Assembly: GCA_004352715.1 (NCBI GenBank)
Contig: SCFE01000001.1
Location: forward strand, 4,003,520-4,067,519
Origin: Hofstenia miamia
Taxonomy: Eukaryota > Xenacoelomorpha > Acoela
Reading direction: 5' to 3'
Length of the DNA: 64,000 bases
A model generated the notes under the pieces. That model was not told the DNA's origin. It was given only the letters and a program-made list of their open reading frames with translations, and did not search any database. The first letter of the stretch is position 1, and each line of letters starts with the position of its first letter. Shown piece by piece: positions 13,501 through 23,382 of the stretch. The position numbers were made by a program, and so were the translations under genes.

Positions 13501-16500
13501 TATGGTTCAAAAGCGCCATGAGCGATGTTCCCGCCTTCTCAAGTCATGGCAATCGGGTCCTCATTTTTTCAGATGAGAAGTCTTTTACCGGGGTTAATGT
13601 CATCAACAAACAAAATGATAGAGTCGTAAGTTTTGGCCAAGACATCTCTGACGTTCGTTACGTCACCACAACCAATAATCTGGCATTTGTGATGATGCTT
13701 GGCGTTGTGGCATCCAATGGGGAAAAGATGCCACCAGTTGGGTTCAAGGGAGGTTACAGGTTGGCAGGGGCCGATTACAGGGATATCTTGGCCATAAAAG
13801 TTCTTCCTTGGATCAGAAAAATCGTTCACAGTGGAAACTACGTGTTTCAGCAGGATGGTGCTCCAGCGGTCCAAGACTGGATGAGCCAAAACATGACTTT
13901 CTGGCCCCACAGTTGCCAGATCTTAATCCGTTGGACTACAGCGTGTGGCCGCATGTTCAGGGCAAAGCCTGCAAAGTTCGCCACAACAACATTGAGGAGC
14001 TGAAAACCATAGTGAACAGCAAATGGGTCCGAATGAAGAAGGAAGTTGTCAATAATGTTTGTAAGGATCTTCAACCACGATTGAACCGTGGTATTGCTGC
14101 CAAATGCGGTTGTATTGAATAAATATGTTGTTTAGATGATAATAGAATAAAACAGTACAATGGTTGTTTTATACTAATAATAATAATGAATGACTTTATT
14201 TAGCTGCTGAAGGCATACAACACTACAAAAAGAATAAAAACAAGTCAAGTTTTACGACAGCGAGGACAAAAACAGGAGATGAAATAGGAGCAGATGGAAG
14301 AGTAGGCGAAATTGAAGAAGGGCTCATCAAAGAGGAGAGACATCAGAGCAGCAGTATAAGCACGATTGAAAAACGAGTGAAGGGTGCGATGTTTCTTGGG
14401 ACAACGAATGGAGAAGGTGACAACATCATCAGAGTGGTTAGAGCGGGAATTAGTGAACGTAATGAAATCAAAAGGATTAAGATCCAATTTGCGAGTGAGC
14501 AAGCCGTTGAACAGAAAGAGATCACAGGCATGGAAGTAGAGTGACAGAAGAGAGTGGAGAAGAGCATCTTTGTATGTCAAGGGAGAGATCCATTTGAAGG
14601 CACGCTTCTTGGACTAAAATCAAGATGGTTAACAGAAGACCAAGTGGCCAAAAGTGCAAGATCAGAGGTAATATTGGAGGCAAAAGAACTACCAAAGTTG
14701 AAAATCGCAGTGCCATCAACGTACAGTAGACAGGATGATTTGAGGACAGATTGAGGGAGGTCGTTGATAGCAATGAGGAAGAAGAGAACAGCAACCACAG
14801 AACCTTGAGGAGCACCACTAGACACAAGAGCAGTTGATTTTAACACACTGACGACGATTGGAGAGGTAAGACTGGAAAAGTTCGATGAAATCAGCATCAA
14901 AGCCAAATAAACGTAGTTTGTCAAGAAGAATAGAATGTGAGAGTTGATCGAAAGCTTTAGAAATGTCAAGAAAGATAATGCAATAAGGATCATTACGATC
15001 AGAGTGGAAACAGCATTTTTCAATCAAGGTGAGCAAGTTAGTGATGGTAGAACGACCTGGAAGGTTACGATGCTGAGAAGAGGAGATGAGGTGCCGAAAT
15101 TTAGGGAAAACATAACGAAAGACAAGGCGCTCAAAGATAAGATGATTGACAGCCGAGAAAGAATAGCTATAGGACGATAAGAAGTGACTTGAGAGGACGG
15201 AAGCAAATTGGATTTTAGCAGTGGAGAGACCGAAGATGTTTTCCAGCAAGGCGGAAAACGCTTAGAGGAGCAAATGTAGGAGAAGAGATGCTTTAAATGG
15301 ATGGAAAGACTTGAGGAAGTTTCATGAATTACAAAGGAAGGAACACCGTCAGAATAACAAAGATCAGACAACTTGCAAGATTTAAGCATGAGAGAAATAT
15401 CATGGGCGCTGAAGACCATATCACAAAGTCGGATTAGCGGGGAGGCAGCAGGCGGACCAGGGCACCTGGAGACAGGTACAGAGAAGTTAGAAGCAAAATA
15501 GGCGTTGAAGAGATCAGCTTTCTCCAGGTCAGAGTGAGCAGAAAGAAGGTTCCATCTCAAAGTGGGGAGCTCAGGCTTGGAATGAAGAGAACGCAGGAAG
15601 GAATAAGAGTTTTGAAGAGAACCGGACGAGAAGCTGGACAGAAAAGAGACTTTGTCAAGTTCCATAAAATTGATAACATCTGTGAGAGAAGCAAGCTTCG
15701 GAGAAGCAGTAGTACCAGAATGGCGTTTGTAAGACGCCAAGGAGTGCACAGTAAGGGACGAAAAATAGAAAGGAAGAGAAGCACGCTTTTTCCGCCGACA
15801 AGGAACATAAGAAGAAATAACTTGATGTAACTTGCAGGACTTAAGCATGAGGGAAACATCATGGGTGTTGAAGACGATGGGGAAGTGGCAGGAGGACCTG
15901 GACAGAGAGAGACAGGATCAGAGAAATTTGAGGCGAAATAAGAATTGAAAAGATCAGCCTTCTCCAGATCCAAGTGTGCAGAAAGATGGTTCCAATTCAA
16001 GGAACGCAAAAAAGAGTAAGAGTCTTGAAGAGATCCAGATGAGAAGCTGGGCAGCAGAGAGATTTTGTCAAGTTCCATGAAGTTGATGACGTCTTCTGTG
16101 AGAAGAAAGCTTCGAAGAATCAGAAGGACCATAACAGCATTTGAAAGATTCAAGTTTATTCAAAGAGTGTACAGTAAGGGATGAGAAGTAGAAAGGAAGA
16201 GAAATACGCTTTTTCTGATGACAGGGAACAACGGATGAAATAACTTGGTGGAGGAAGGTGTACCAGTCATCAGCAAAGAGTTATTAAAAAAAGGGAATGA
16301 GAAGGAGAGATACAAAGTCACTGTTAGATCGAGCATATTGAGGAGCAGCAGGACAAGCAGATGGGGTAATAGAATTGACAGACAGGTTGAAGCAAACAAA
16401 TGAGTGATCAGACAGATTACCCGGAACAGGGACTACAGATGTGTCAAAAATACGATCAGGGTGAGAGCACAAAACCAAGTCAAGGAGAGAGGAGCAGGAA

Positions 16501-19500
16501 GTAGGAGAAAATACAAATTGTTCAAGAGAGTAGGAAGTGGCCAATGTAGATATGAGGAAGAGAACTAATCGGAACAGCAGACAGTTGGCAGGACGAACTA
16601 GTGCCAAGGATATGACGTGGGCGATGATTGCGTTGAGTAGGCAGTGGACCAGACTGTTTACTGGCACGTGGCAATGCAGGCAAGGGAGCGGCAGTAGGAG
16701 CAGAACGTGAGACAGGATGATCACGACGGTTGGTAATGGTAATGACACATGAGGCAGCAGCACTGTAGGAGAACATTTGAGATTGTAGTGAGGAAACGTC
16801 AGAGGAAAGCTTTGTGAGGGATTCAGACAAGGATGATATGACAGCAGGACCATCATTGGAGGACGGGAGCGAGGAAGAGAGAGAAGTGACAGCTTGGCGC
16901 AGCAGTGAAATGATGGCGTCTTTCTTCAGACCACCAAAATCAGAGGTAAACTGGGCATTGCTCAAGTTTTTGAGGTCGGATAGCGAAACTGTAGGAGGCA
17001 TAACTGAAATCTAATTAATCTGTGTGTCTTTTAAAAAGAAATTATACACTCCAGAAGATAAAATGTAAAAATGGGTCAGGACTTTTGCAAAGTCCGGTAT
17101 ATGTAAACTATTGTAGATTTAACACTGTATTATATCATAAATTTTAATAAAGTATAACGTCGTTATTTCACTGTGATCATATCTAACATTGGCAACCACC
17201 GTAATAAATGGAAAATATACATCACATTCCAATTTTAACGAAAGCTTCAACATTAGAAGATTATAAATATTGGAAATTACAATTCAAATCATTGAGAAAT
17301 AGTTAAAGATGACAGTAACCCTGATCTTTCAAAAAAATTACTTATCTATGCAATCTCTCATGCGAAACTAGACAGATTTTGATGGAAGAACAACGTATTT
17401 GACGCTATTAGATAAGTTTGATGAAGTATTTCAATCTGCAAGCTGTCACCCCACACCATTACATGATTTTATGAATAACACTTATAATAATTGTGAAAGT
17501 TCGTTTTTTAATTATGTAAATACATTAAGAACCAAAGCATCATTGAACGACATAACCATTTTAAGTAAATTCACAAAATCTGATTAATAGCTATTCAATT
17601 TGATGATCAAGTATTTGCAACATCTCACATTATTATGTTACAATTGTAATCCTTTGAGGCATATTTCAAGGTATTGTGTAAAACAAAGCAATTTGCAAAA
17701 AATGTAATAGAAGAGGTCGTTTACATAAACTTTGCAATTCGCTTACATTGCCATACATAGGCGATCAATTAGATAGATTAGCAGTACAAATTATTTTTAT
17801 TATTAAATCTTACATGTGGGTTGTGGCAAGTAGTTAACAGAAGATTTAAAAAAACAGTTTTGCAATGTATTAATGACCTGTTGCAATTTAAAACAATGCA
17901 TTTGGTCTTTTAAATACTCCAGTTCAAAAAAAATAATTGAAAGAATGAAAGCAGCTAATTTGACACTAAAGCCGTCTAAATGCTGCTTCTTTAAAACTAG
18001 CGTTAAATATTTAGGACATATTGAAACATCATAAGGGAATTAAATAAGATACAAAAAACAATTTTAGTGATCAAAAAGAAAATTTTTATGGTCGCAAGAA
18101 GTGCAACGATGTTTTGAAAAAGAATAATGGGTACGCATAGTCCAACTAAAACGTTAGTTCTCTCTGTTGATGCTAGTTCTACTCATTAGTTGCTGGGTTA
18201 TCTCAAGATGATCAACCAATTTCATATATCAGTAGAATATTAAATTCTGCTGAAAGAAATTATTCTGCAAGATACTTAGCTTTAGTGTGGGCAACCAACC
18301 GCTTTAGACACTATCTATTTGGAGCAGAATTTATTGCACAAATTGACCTTAAAACTATAGTAAATTAGGAAGAAAAAAATCTCCTACAAATGACGTGCAA
18401 ACACTTGAATTTCCTTCTATTGATTTAGTGAGACCTTTACCTTTAGATTCTATTAAAAAACTCATGCGAACTATGATTGATCATTGTAAAAAGTGGTTGG
18501 AAACTGCTCCTTTACAAAATATTAGTGCCTCAGAAGTAACAAAGGCCTTTTAGATAATAGGGTATTTGGGTTTGGTCCTCCTAAGATTGTTCAGTCAGAT
18601 CAAGGCAGACAATTTGAATTGCGTATTTGTCAGAATATACTTATAAGAATTAAATCTAAAAAGTCGTACAACAATATATTTTTCTGAAGGTAAGGAAATT
18701 TGTGAAATAGTACATCGTAAACTTGCAGATAGAATTAGATGTGCTTGAGGTGGTACATATCAAATAAATCGTACCTATCATAGTGTACTTGGTTCACCTA
18801 TTATAAATTGGCCTACTACTATAAATAACAAAAATGATATAGAGAATATAATTATGAAGCATATCTTGGTTAGTAATACAGTCAGTGCATACTCGCAATT
18901 TTAATGTTCCCAAAAATTTCTGTCAAGAATTGATAAAGAAGACATAGTCAAGGCTCGTCCTTCAAATAATGTGATTATATTAAAATCTGATTGATATGCA
19001 AATCAAATGAAAGATTTGAGTCCAGGGTAATACCCAACACCTTAATGGCTTTAACAATTGGAATATCTTGGACGGGAATAATATTAGTGGATTTCCTCAC
19101 AAAGAAAATTCTAATCTCAGAAGACTTCATAATATTTAGTTTCAGATTTCTCTCGGACAGATATGCTTCGATGGTTTTGATTGATTCTGCTGCGTGGGCA
19201 CCGTTATTCCCTGCTAACATTGTCGTCAGCGAATGAACTCGTGAGTGTTTCGCTTTCATCAATGACACTTCCTATGTCATTAGTAGTAGTATTGAAGCAG
19301 AACGGGCCTCCTACTGTACCCTGAACGACTCCCTGAGAAACAAATCTTGCCTTGCTATTAGCTCTATTGTATCTGGTGATCTGAAACTGCCCTTCCAGGA
19401 AATTTTTTATCCAGTTAATTACAAAGGAATTGATAGGAGGAGTTACTAGTTGCATGGATTCAATGATTTTGTGATGATGTACCCTCTCGAAAGTTTTGGA

Positions 19501-20052
19501 CATATCTAAAGCAAAAACTCGAACATAACTGAAACCTCGACTCTTGAACAAATTGATGTCATTGAAAATTTTCAGAAGAACTTCTGTTGAACCATTAGTC
19601 CTGAAGCCAAATTGACTGAGTAAGCCATCGGCTGTAATGTTCTTTCACGAAGCCACCATATATTATTTTCTCCATTATTAAATAGTCGAAACCTGATAGA
19701 TAATAATTTACGTCTGGTAAATCAATTAGTATTAAGAATGTCAAAAAGAAAAAAAACATTATAAAAATCTGGGTACGGAGGAATGTAAGATAACGGTTGA
19801 TATATGATATATGTAACCTATTGCAGATGTATCGCTGCATTATATTATTAATCTTAAAAAAGTATTTCACTGAGATTAAATTTAAGACTAATATACATAA
19901 ATTTTAGCAGTAATACGCTACTAAGTATGTGTTGTACGAAACAGTTAAATAAGAAATTCACCTGCACATGATCTAGTCCTCCAAATCTTGACTAGCAAAA
20001 TAATTATTGCAACTAAATGACTTAAATCTCCACACAAACGAAAAATATTCAT
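1510..20052 (-). CDS. KDELR: KDEL receptor (ER lumen protein-retaining receptor), complete, six exons
   Basis: Seven-transmembrane Golgi receptor that binds escaped ER proteins ending in K/HDEL at acidic pH and returns them to the ER in COPI vesicles. Exons on the minus strand: 20052-19962, 12970-12813, 12770-12669, 2841-2728, 1724-1586, 1544-1510. All junctions are GT-AG, phases agree, and the sum is 639 nt = 212 codons plus stop, the family's usual length. Ligand-pocket residues known from vertebrate receptors are present: R5, R47, D50, W120, E127, Y158, R159, Y162, R169. The protein starts [12 protein letters not shown] and ends [10 protein letters not shown]; residue 209, a phosphorylated Ser in vertebrates, is Thr here. 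Introns are 6,991, 42, 9,827, 1,003 and 41 nt, the long ones filled with transposons. There is no frameshift or stop in any exon, so the gene looks intact. Confidence 0.96.
1586..1724 (-). CDS. KDELR: KDEL receptor exon 5
   Basis: Encodes [19 protein letters not shown] through YLYITK, containing Y158, R159 and R169. Acceptor TTTTAG, donor GTTTGT, then a 41-nt intron. Confidence 0.95.
2006..2627 (+). mobile_element. Degenerate mariner-like element (622 bp) in KDEL receptor intron 4
   Basis: TIRs of about 26 bp (left CAGTGTGTCTCCAAAGTCC, right complement CAAGGTGTCTCAAAAGTCC) are flanked by TA at 2004-2005 and 2628-2629. The inside encodes, on the plus strand, a broken transposase helix-turn-helix region: [18 protein letters not shown], then a segment like [17 protein letters not shown]. 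In-frame stops and frameshifts abound, and the catalytic DDE part is missing. It is a dead, internally deleted Tc1/mariner copy. Removing it with one TA leaves an intron of about 379 nt. Confidence 0.85.
2728..2841 (-). CDS. KDELR: KDEL receptor exon 4
   Basis: 38 codons, [19 protein letters not shown] through HYLFAQ, containing W120 and E127. Acceptor TTTTAG, donor GTAAGT. It lies 9.8 kb from exon 3 because of transposon-rich intron 3. Confidence 0.96.
3158..3886 (-). mobile_element. Degenerate mariner-like element in KDEL receptor intron 3
   Basis: TIRs (left CAGTGCGTTTGGAAAGTTTC, right complement CAGGATGTTCAGAAAGTTTC) are flanked by TA on both sides. The minus strand carries the C-terminal half of a mariner-type transposase, with the motif [14 protein letters not shown] (third catalytic acid) followed by an [24 protein letters not shown] tail. 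Stops and lost 5' coding make it inactive. It is interrupted by an N gap at 3432-3562 that is probably artificial. Confidence 0.83.
3432..3562. other. N gap, 131 nt, with 30-bp identical flanks
   Basis: Bases 3402-3431 are repeated exactly at 3563-3592. Contig ends therefore overlap by 30 bp, and the true sequence probably has no gap here. Confidence 0.85.
3889..5340. other. KDEL receptor intron 3 sequence, nothing recognised
   Basis: AT-rich noncoding sequence with short ORFs lacking recognisable motifs. Confidence 0.4.
5345..5545 (-). pseudogene. hAT transposase C-terminal dimerisation fragment
   Basis: The minus strand reads [16 protein letters not shown], a stop, then [12 protein letters not shown], the signature of the hAT-family C-terminal dimerisation domain (L..YL.IP.SS...ER.FS.LK). 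Only about 60 codons are recognisable and an in-frame stop lies inside the motif. No terminal repeats were identified. It lies in KDEL receptor intron 3. Confidence 0.7.
5826..6895 (+). pseudogene. Broken coding stretch, possibly tyrosine-recombinase (Crypton-like)
   Basis: Consecutive plus-strand reading pieces in different frames are coherent: 5826-6023, about 6024-6230 (contains [18 protein letters not shown]), 6183-6407, and 6450-6895 (contains [25 protein letters not shown]). The NFINFL-type helix followed downstream by a LLSLTFKEL...HKTG stretch resembles the core-binding and box I/HKT parts of tyrosine recombinases of Crypton-like elements, but no catalytic RHRY set could be confirmed. 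Several frameshifts are needed, so it is not functional. The family assignment is a guess; the coding-like character is firmer. Confidence 0.35.
7945..8694. mobile_element. MITE-like element with GGGGTGATACACGGTC inverted ends
   Basis: Left end GGGGTGATACACGGTCAAAC (about 7946); right end, inverted, GACCGTGTATCACCCC (8678-8693). Additional internal copies of the TGTATCACCCC motif lie near 8028 and 8115, giving a repeat-rich subterminal structure. No coding sequence was found. It lies inside the larger foldback element at 7405-10397 and directly abuts the hairpin MITE at 8697. Confidence 0.65.
8697..8825. mobile_element. 129-bp near-perfect hairpin MITE, TTA target duplication
   Basis: Two 62-bp arms (8697-8758 and 8764-8825) are inverted repeats with only two mismatches around a 5-nt loop (TTAAC). 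The ends read GGCCACGGTTAGACTAC. TTA flanks both sides (8694-8696 and 8826-8828). A 3-bp TTA/TAA duplication plus a GGCC-type terminus is characteristic of PIF/Harbinger MITEs. The low arm divergence suggests a recent insertion or gene-conversion upkeep. Confidence 0.8.
8829..8912. repeat. Short inverted-repeat element with GCGTACACAC ends
   Basis: AGCAGCGTACACACTTACAA near 8830 pairs with ATTTGTGTGTACGCGACT near 8888-8905. It directly follows the hairpin MITE. It is small and noncoding. Confidence 0.5.
8925..9075. repeat. Short foldback with CAGACGAG ends
   Basis: GGTGCTTTCAGACGAG (8925-8940) pairs with CTCGTCTGAACGCAC (8982-8996) around a palindromic GATATCAATTGATAT-like centre, with a further inverted copy at 9054. 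It belongs to the same family as the arms of the element at 7405-10397. Confidence 0.6.
9205..9648. other. N gap, 444 nt
   Basis: Unresolved bases inside the foldback element; flanks show no obvious overlap. Confidence 0.95.
10398..12668. other. KDEL receptor intron 3, nothing recognised
   Basis: AT-rich intron sequence on the exon 3 side. Short ORFs on either strand (for example near 11183-11431 and 11735-11962 minus) carry no motif I can name. Confidence 0.4.
12669..12770 (-). CDS. KDELR: KDEL receptor exon 3
   Basis: 34 codons, beginning [14 protein letters not shown], the highly conserved loop of the family. The acceptor is ATTTAG; the donor GTATGA starts at 12668. Confidence 0.95.
12813..12970 (-). 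CDS. KDELR: KDEL receptor exon 2
   Basis: Encodes the SGKSQ...RYLDLFTSF region with R47 and D50, ending KFK. The acceptor TTTAG is just above 12970. The donor GTTTTA starts at 12812 and is followed by a 42-nt intron. Confidence 0.96.
13050..13079 (+). repeat. 5' LTR, left part (split by mariner)
   Basis: TGTAAGATAATAGC... matches the start of the 3' LTR at 19784. The rest of the LTR resumes at 17098 after the mariner insertion. Confidence 0.75.
13234..14122 (+). pseudogene. Mariner-type transposase, frameshifted
   Basis: Begins [20 protein letters not shown], then stops and frame changes. The longest open part (13422-14003) shows SDEKSF (first catalytic Asp), a region including [35 protein letters not shown] and FQQDGAPA (second Asp). 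The third acid, in [12 protein letters not shown], is read in another frame (13808-14122), which ends [11 protein letters not shown]. This order matches the maT/DDxD group of IS630-mariner transposases. At least three frame breaks make it inactive. Confidence 0.85.
14175..17041 (-). mobile_element. LINE copy 1 (I/Jockey-like non-LTR retrotransposon)
   Basis: On the minus strand: an ORF1-like start [12 protein letters not shown] near 17001, endonuclease C-terminal part ([20 protein letters not shown]), linker, then reverse transcriptase with [21 protein letters not shown] and LLYVDGTA (expected YADD), and a C-terminal region ending in AATAAAGTCATT and a (TTA)n tail at 14175-14187. The endonuclease is largely deleted and frames are broken. 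The linker segment occurs twice in tandem (about 15480-15840 and 15900-16260) in diverged versions. The flanks share TTATAC, a possible target duplication. Confidence 0.88.
17098..17188 (+). repeat. 5' LTR, right part
   Basis: Aligns with 19808-19887 at roughly 75-80% (TATATGTAAACTATTGTAGA versus TATATGTAACCTATTGCAGA), ending CTAACA just before a TTGGCAACCACCG primer-binding-like site. Confidence 0.8.
17216..18960 (+). pseudogene. Gag/pol remnants of Ty3/gypsy-like element
   Basis: Starts [20 protein letters not shown] at 17210-17216. A CCHC zinc knuckle ([14 protein letters not shown]) lies at about 17637-17681. RNase H follows near 18170-18360 ([39 protein letters not shown]), then integrase near 18470-18620 ([34 protein letters not shown]). 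The protease and most of the RT are missing. Order and motifs fit Ty3/gypsy pol. There are many stops. Confidence 0.8.
18970..19730 (-). mobile_element. LINE reverse transcriptase fragment inside the LTR element
   Basis: The minus strand encodes [34 protein letters not shown] (RT box with the catalytic Asp), [19 protein letters not shown] (FADD box) and a [16 protein letters not shown] tail, the usual order of a non-LTR RT. It is truncated at both ends with a frameshift between the FADD box and the tail. It is not the same family as LINE copies 1-3. Confidence 0.8.
19784..19887 (+). repeat. 3' LTR
   Basis: About 104 bp, begins TGTAAGATAACGG and ends TTTAAGA. It is preceded by a short purine-rich stretch (ACGGAGGAA) that could be the polypurine tract, and followed by the CTAAT duplication. 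Confidence 0.78.
19962..20052 (-). CDS. KDELR: KDEL receptor exon 1 (start codon)
   Basis: Encodes residues 1-30 plus the first base of codon 31. ATG is at 20052-20050 with MNIFR at the N-terminus, and the donor GTGAAT begins at 19961. It is too short to be found as an ORF. It fits exon 2 in phase to give the ...RSCAGLSGKSQ junction typical of the family. Confidence 0.95.
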
Positions 20053-23000
20053 TTGTTCGAATTTGGAAATGACGTGTGAACGTTGTCTCCTTAAAGGTAA
20101 CTACAAAAAATACATTTTTATTGGAATCACTTACAATAAGAGGAATTTAAATTGGACTACTCTTGTTACTTTCAAAATCCTTCTTATTATAAGTAATTTG
20201 TTTCTAATATATTTATTAATTGTAAAAAATGGACAAATTTTTATTCCTGCATTTTCTGTAAATGATTATCGAAAACTGAAAATCATGTAAACAAATGTGA
20301 GCTTGACATGCTCAATTTTATCATGATAAACGTACTTGAACAACTTTAGCAAACTAAAATGCTAAATTTACAAATTTTCTCTAATGAAAATGAATTAAAT
20401 TGAAATTGAATGGAATTACAACATTTATTTTACTGCTATTCAAGCACATTATGCTATAATTGAAAACAACATTGTTGCACATTAATGCACATTCTTAGAA
20501 AGGAAAATATGACGTATTAAAATGTTTACTATGTAACATTGGGCATTAGTTTAGTGCTACGTTAAACGTCAAGCAGTTGAATTCACATAAATATCGTTCT
20601 GAAATTCATTGTTGTGATATGCGATGACAGGGTTTTAGAGTACTCGGAATGTTAAAAACTTGAATTCGAATGAGTTTGCAAAACTCGGAAGCGATTCGCT
20701 AATACTCGAACTTGATTGAAAATCTACTCGAAAATACCGCAATCGAAAATAATTGTTTTTTAGTTTGCAACGCTCTGAATTTTTGTAAAATATATATTAT
20801 TTTACTCTAAAAAACTAATTGCATTTTTATTTTTCATTTAAAGCTCGAATATGAATTCTTAGACCGCCATTCAATAAATTTAAATGTTAAATGACCGTAA
20901 TTAAAAGATTTAGGAATTTTCGCTTTAATTTTAAATATTAATGCCAAATTAAACGTGCATTTCAATTCCCCATTCCACTTGTTTGCCTAGTCTTGTAATT
21001 GTAGGTGACAATGTCCGACAAGTAACTTGAAAATTATCATTGTTTAGAATGCAACGGCCATCGCAATGATGATAAACGCGGCATCGCCAATAACACCAGC
21101 TTGATAAAGGATTTAGGTAAACCAAAAATAGAATACCGGGATAAACACAATGTTGTAAAATAGATGCATGTTACAGAACGTTCACGATTCTTACAATGCA
21201 GACAATTTATATGTATTGAATGGTTGTTAACCAATTATTAACCTAAATGCCCACAAGGAAATGTCGGAAATTGTCAGTCGTAATATGTCACAATACCCTG
21301 TAGTCGTGGTATACAACAGAGACAGGTTGTAACAGCAGCAGAAAATCAAATTCAATTGCTTTGTAAAAATGACAGAATACAAATTTGTCCTATCTAGTGT
21401 TCGTGACTTATGTCCATATGCTGGAATGTGTTGTGGCTGTAGAATGCAATCAGCTTTATCATGCTTATAATGTTCAATTCATGTAATAGCAATTCTGACT
21501 CATAGGAGCTTCTTCACTAATGAGCCCTCATTTAATTTTTTTCACGACCGAAATAAATAGGCCTACTATGCCTTTAAATTCAAGGAGACGTTCTGCGGAT
21601 TCCTACCAAGAAATATGTATATTGGCATCGGACATATATGCAGTAATGTTGTTTTGAACATTAAGTCAATGCTCATTACTATCATAGCAAATGGTGGGAT
21701 TTCAGAAGATGGTTGGAAATACCACTGATGGGGAATCTACAAATAATTTTACGGAAAATTATTAATAGAAGTTGGGGTGTATTTGTATCTAAATATACAT
21801 AATATCCTTGAAATGCAGTTCACAATAATGTGGAACAGCAAGCTGAAATTGTTTCATTTACAGCTTACTATAAACTCAACACTTAGGCAATTAATTAATC
21901 AAATGCATTTTATGAATTCTAATTATTTTCCATACACTGGTCACAATATGCCTCTGATTCCGCAACATCATCTAAGCAAAAAAAATAGTTAGTGCGATTT
22001 ATGAAAAACTGTATTGTGAAGCATAGCATTCTTGCAACTACTATACAATGAAGCAGCCCTAAATAAACTAACATTTATGATAAATTTGCTCTATCCTAAC
22101 TTGTAGAACAAAAGGTTGTATATGATGACATCGTCCCTAGCAAACACAAAAATGGAAAGCGATTACTTTTGAACATAATTTGCTGGTGATGTTGCTGAAT
22201 TAATGAAGCCTGGCTGTGATATTGCCCAAACAGTTTATTCCGTTAGTCTGTAACATAGTAAATGGCTGACACTGCAGCTTCTAGCATAATTTTTAGTTAT
22301 TTTATATCATATCTGTTGAATTTATCTCAATATAATAAATTTAGTCAATTAAAGTGGCAGGAGAGTATGATTAAGAAATATGGATCATAGAATTTAATTT
22401 TGGAAGTTAATTCTAATTACTAATTAGGCTCTCAGTTTGTTTTTGAAAATGGATTTTTTTTTTAATCATAAATCCCTCTCCACTTCCCTCTCTTCAAAGT
22501 TACATGTCGGATTCTGAAGAAGCAACATTACTTAATATTTATTTGATGTTTTGTTAAGGAGATATTTGAGGGCACAGCATTTTATGAATATGCAATTCAT
22601 AAAAGGTTTTATTATTTAACTATTTTTTATTTGTACTTCTGCAATATAATCTCAAGTAAATACTGATATCGATAGGTAGTATATGTGAGTGCTTTGACAT
22701 ATGATGCTAAGCTTTCTTAGGACAGTTATATAAATCATATTTGTAGTGAATTCAATTTTATATTTCATATAACAAAAATCTTGCTTTTTCGTTTAATTTC
22801 TCATTTTCTATATCCATGCCCATTAAAAATTTCTTATTATACTTCTCTGGATTAAATCATCAAAAAGGCGTTTTTTGTGAGTAATTTTAGGTGCAACTTC
22901 ATTGAAATAGAATTGGTTTATATATTTTTTCTTGAAATTTCAATGCATTGACATTGGTTTCATTGCTCGGCTAGAAAAGTTTTCCATGCAAAAAATCCCT

Positions 23001-23382
23001 ACATTTTTGGAAAGTTAATGTTAGCGCATATCCGATACTTCAACGATTTGCATGTTTGATTTTTTCAATTCTGCGATTGTTGTTTCAAGCAAAAGAATAT
23101 ACTCAAAAACTGAGGACATCAAATTTGAAAACGTTTCTATATATGCCCCAAAAAATTTGTATTAATTTTGTTTAAAGAATGAAATTCTGTTTTACATTAA
23201 AATTGGGTAAACTATTGTTCGATGGTACAAAATTTGTTGGAATAATATTTTCAATATACCCCACTAAATGCTGTTTAAATTGTCATACAATTTGTATAAA
23301 TTTAAGGATGCTCATTAGAGGTACAACTTCGTATTAAACTATAACAACATGGTGAACTTTTACATAAAATACTAATTTTAGT
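20053..23382. other. 5' flank of KDEL receptor, AT-rich, mostly unrecognised
   Basis: It should contain the KDEL receptor promoter (minus strand), but no TATA box or initiator can be singled out in this AT-rich DNA. Near 20630-20760, CAGGGTTTTAGAGTACTCG followed by repeated ACTCGAA/CTCGAA motifs looks like one end of a hAT element with subterminal repeats; no partner end was found. The rest shows no coding or repeat structure I can name. Confidence 0.4.

Larger units (their letters stand above)
13080..17097 (+). mobile_element. Mariner-type (maT/IS630-like) element inserted in the 5' LTR
   Basis: TIRs of about 26 bp (left CCGGGCTTTGCATAAGTCCT, right complement CCGGACTTTGCAAAAGTCCT) are flanked by TA at 13078 and 17098. 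It contains a plus-strand transposase pseudogene (13234-14122) and, in its 3' part, a LINE copy (14175-17041). Removing the LINE leaves about 1.15 kb, a normal mariner size. Confidence 0.88.
13050..19887 (+). mobile_element. Ty3/gypsy-like LTR retrotransposon remnant filling KDEL receptor intron 1
   Basis: The 3' LTR (19784-19887, 104 bp, starts TGTAAGATAACGG) matches a 5' LTR split by a later mariner: 13050-13079 plus 17098-17188. The two outer flanks carry the same five bases, CTAAT (13045-13049 and 19888-19892), a target-site duplication. A TGGCAACC primer-binding-like site follows the 5' LTR at 17190. The interior holds gag/pol remnants (17216-18960) and a LINE fragment (about 18970-19730). 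All coding is destroyed. Without this element KDEL receptor intron 1 would be about 148 nt. Confidence 0.85.

Noticed and set aside
13569-14074. Minus-strand ORFs over the mariner transposase
   Set aside because: Shadows of the plus-strand transposase, which carries the conserved motifs.
14554-16999. Plus-strand ORFs such as 14554-14754, 14944-15180, 15534-15830 and 16814-17014
   Set aside because: Antisense shadows of the minus-strand LINE; highly charged composition mirrors the LINE's Ser/Leu-rich frame.
21037-21234. GVIGDAAF-like stretch as Harbinger transposase
   Set aside because: Too short and without neighbouring motifs in any frame.
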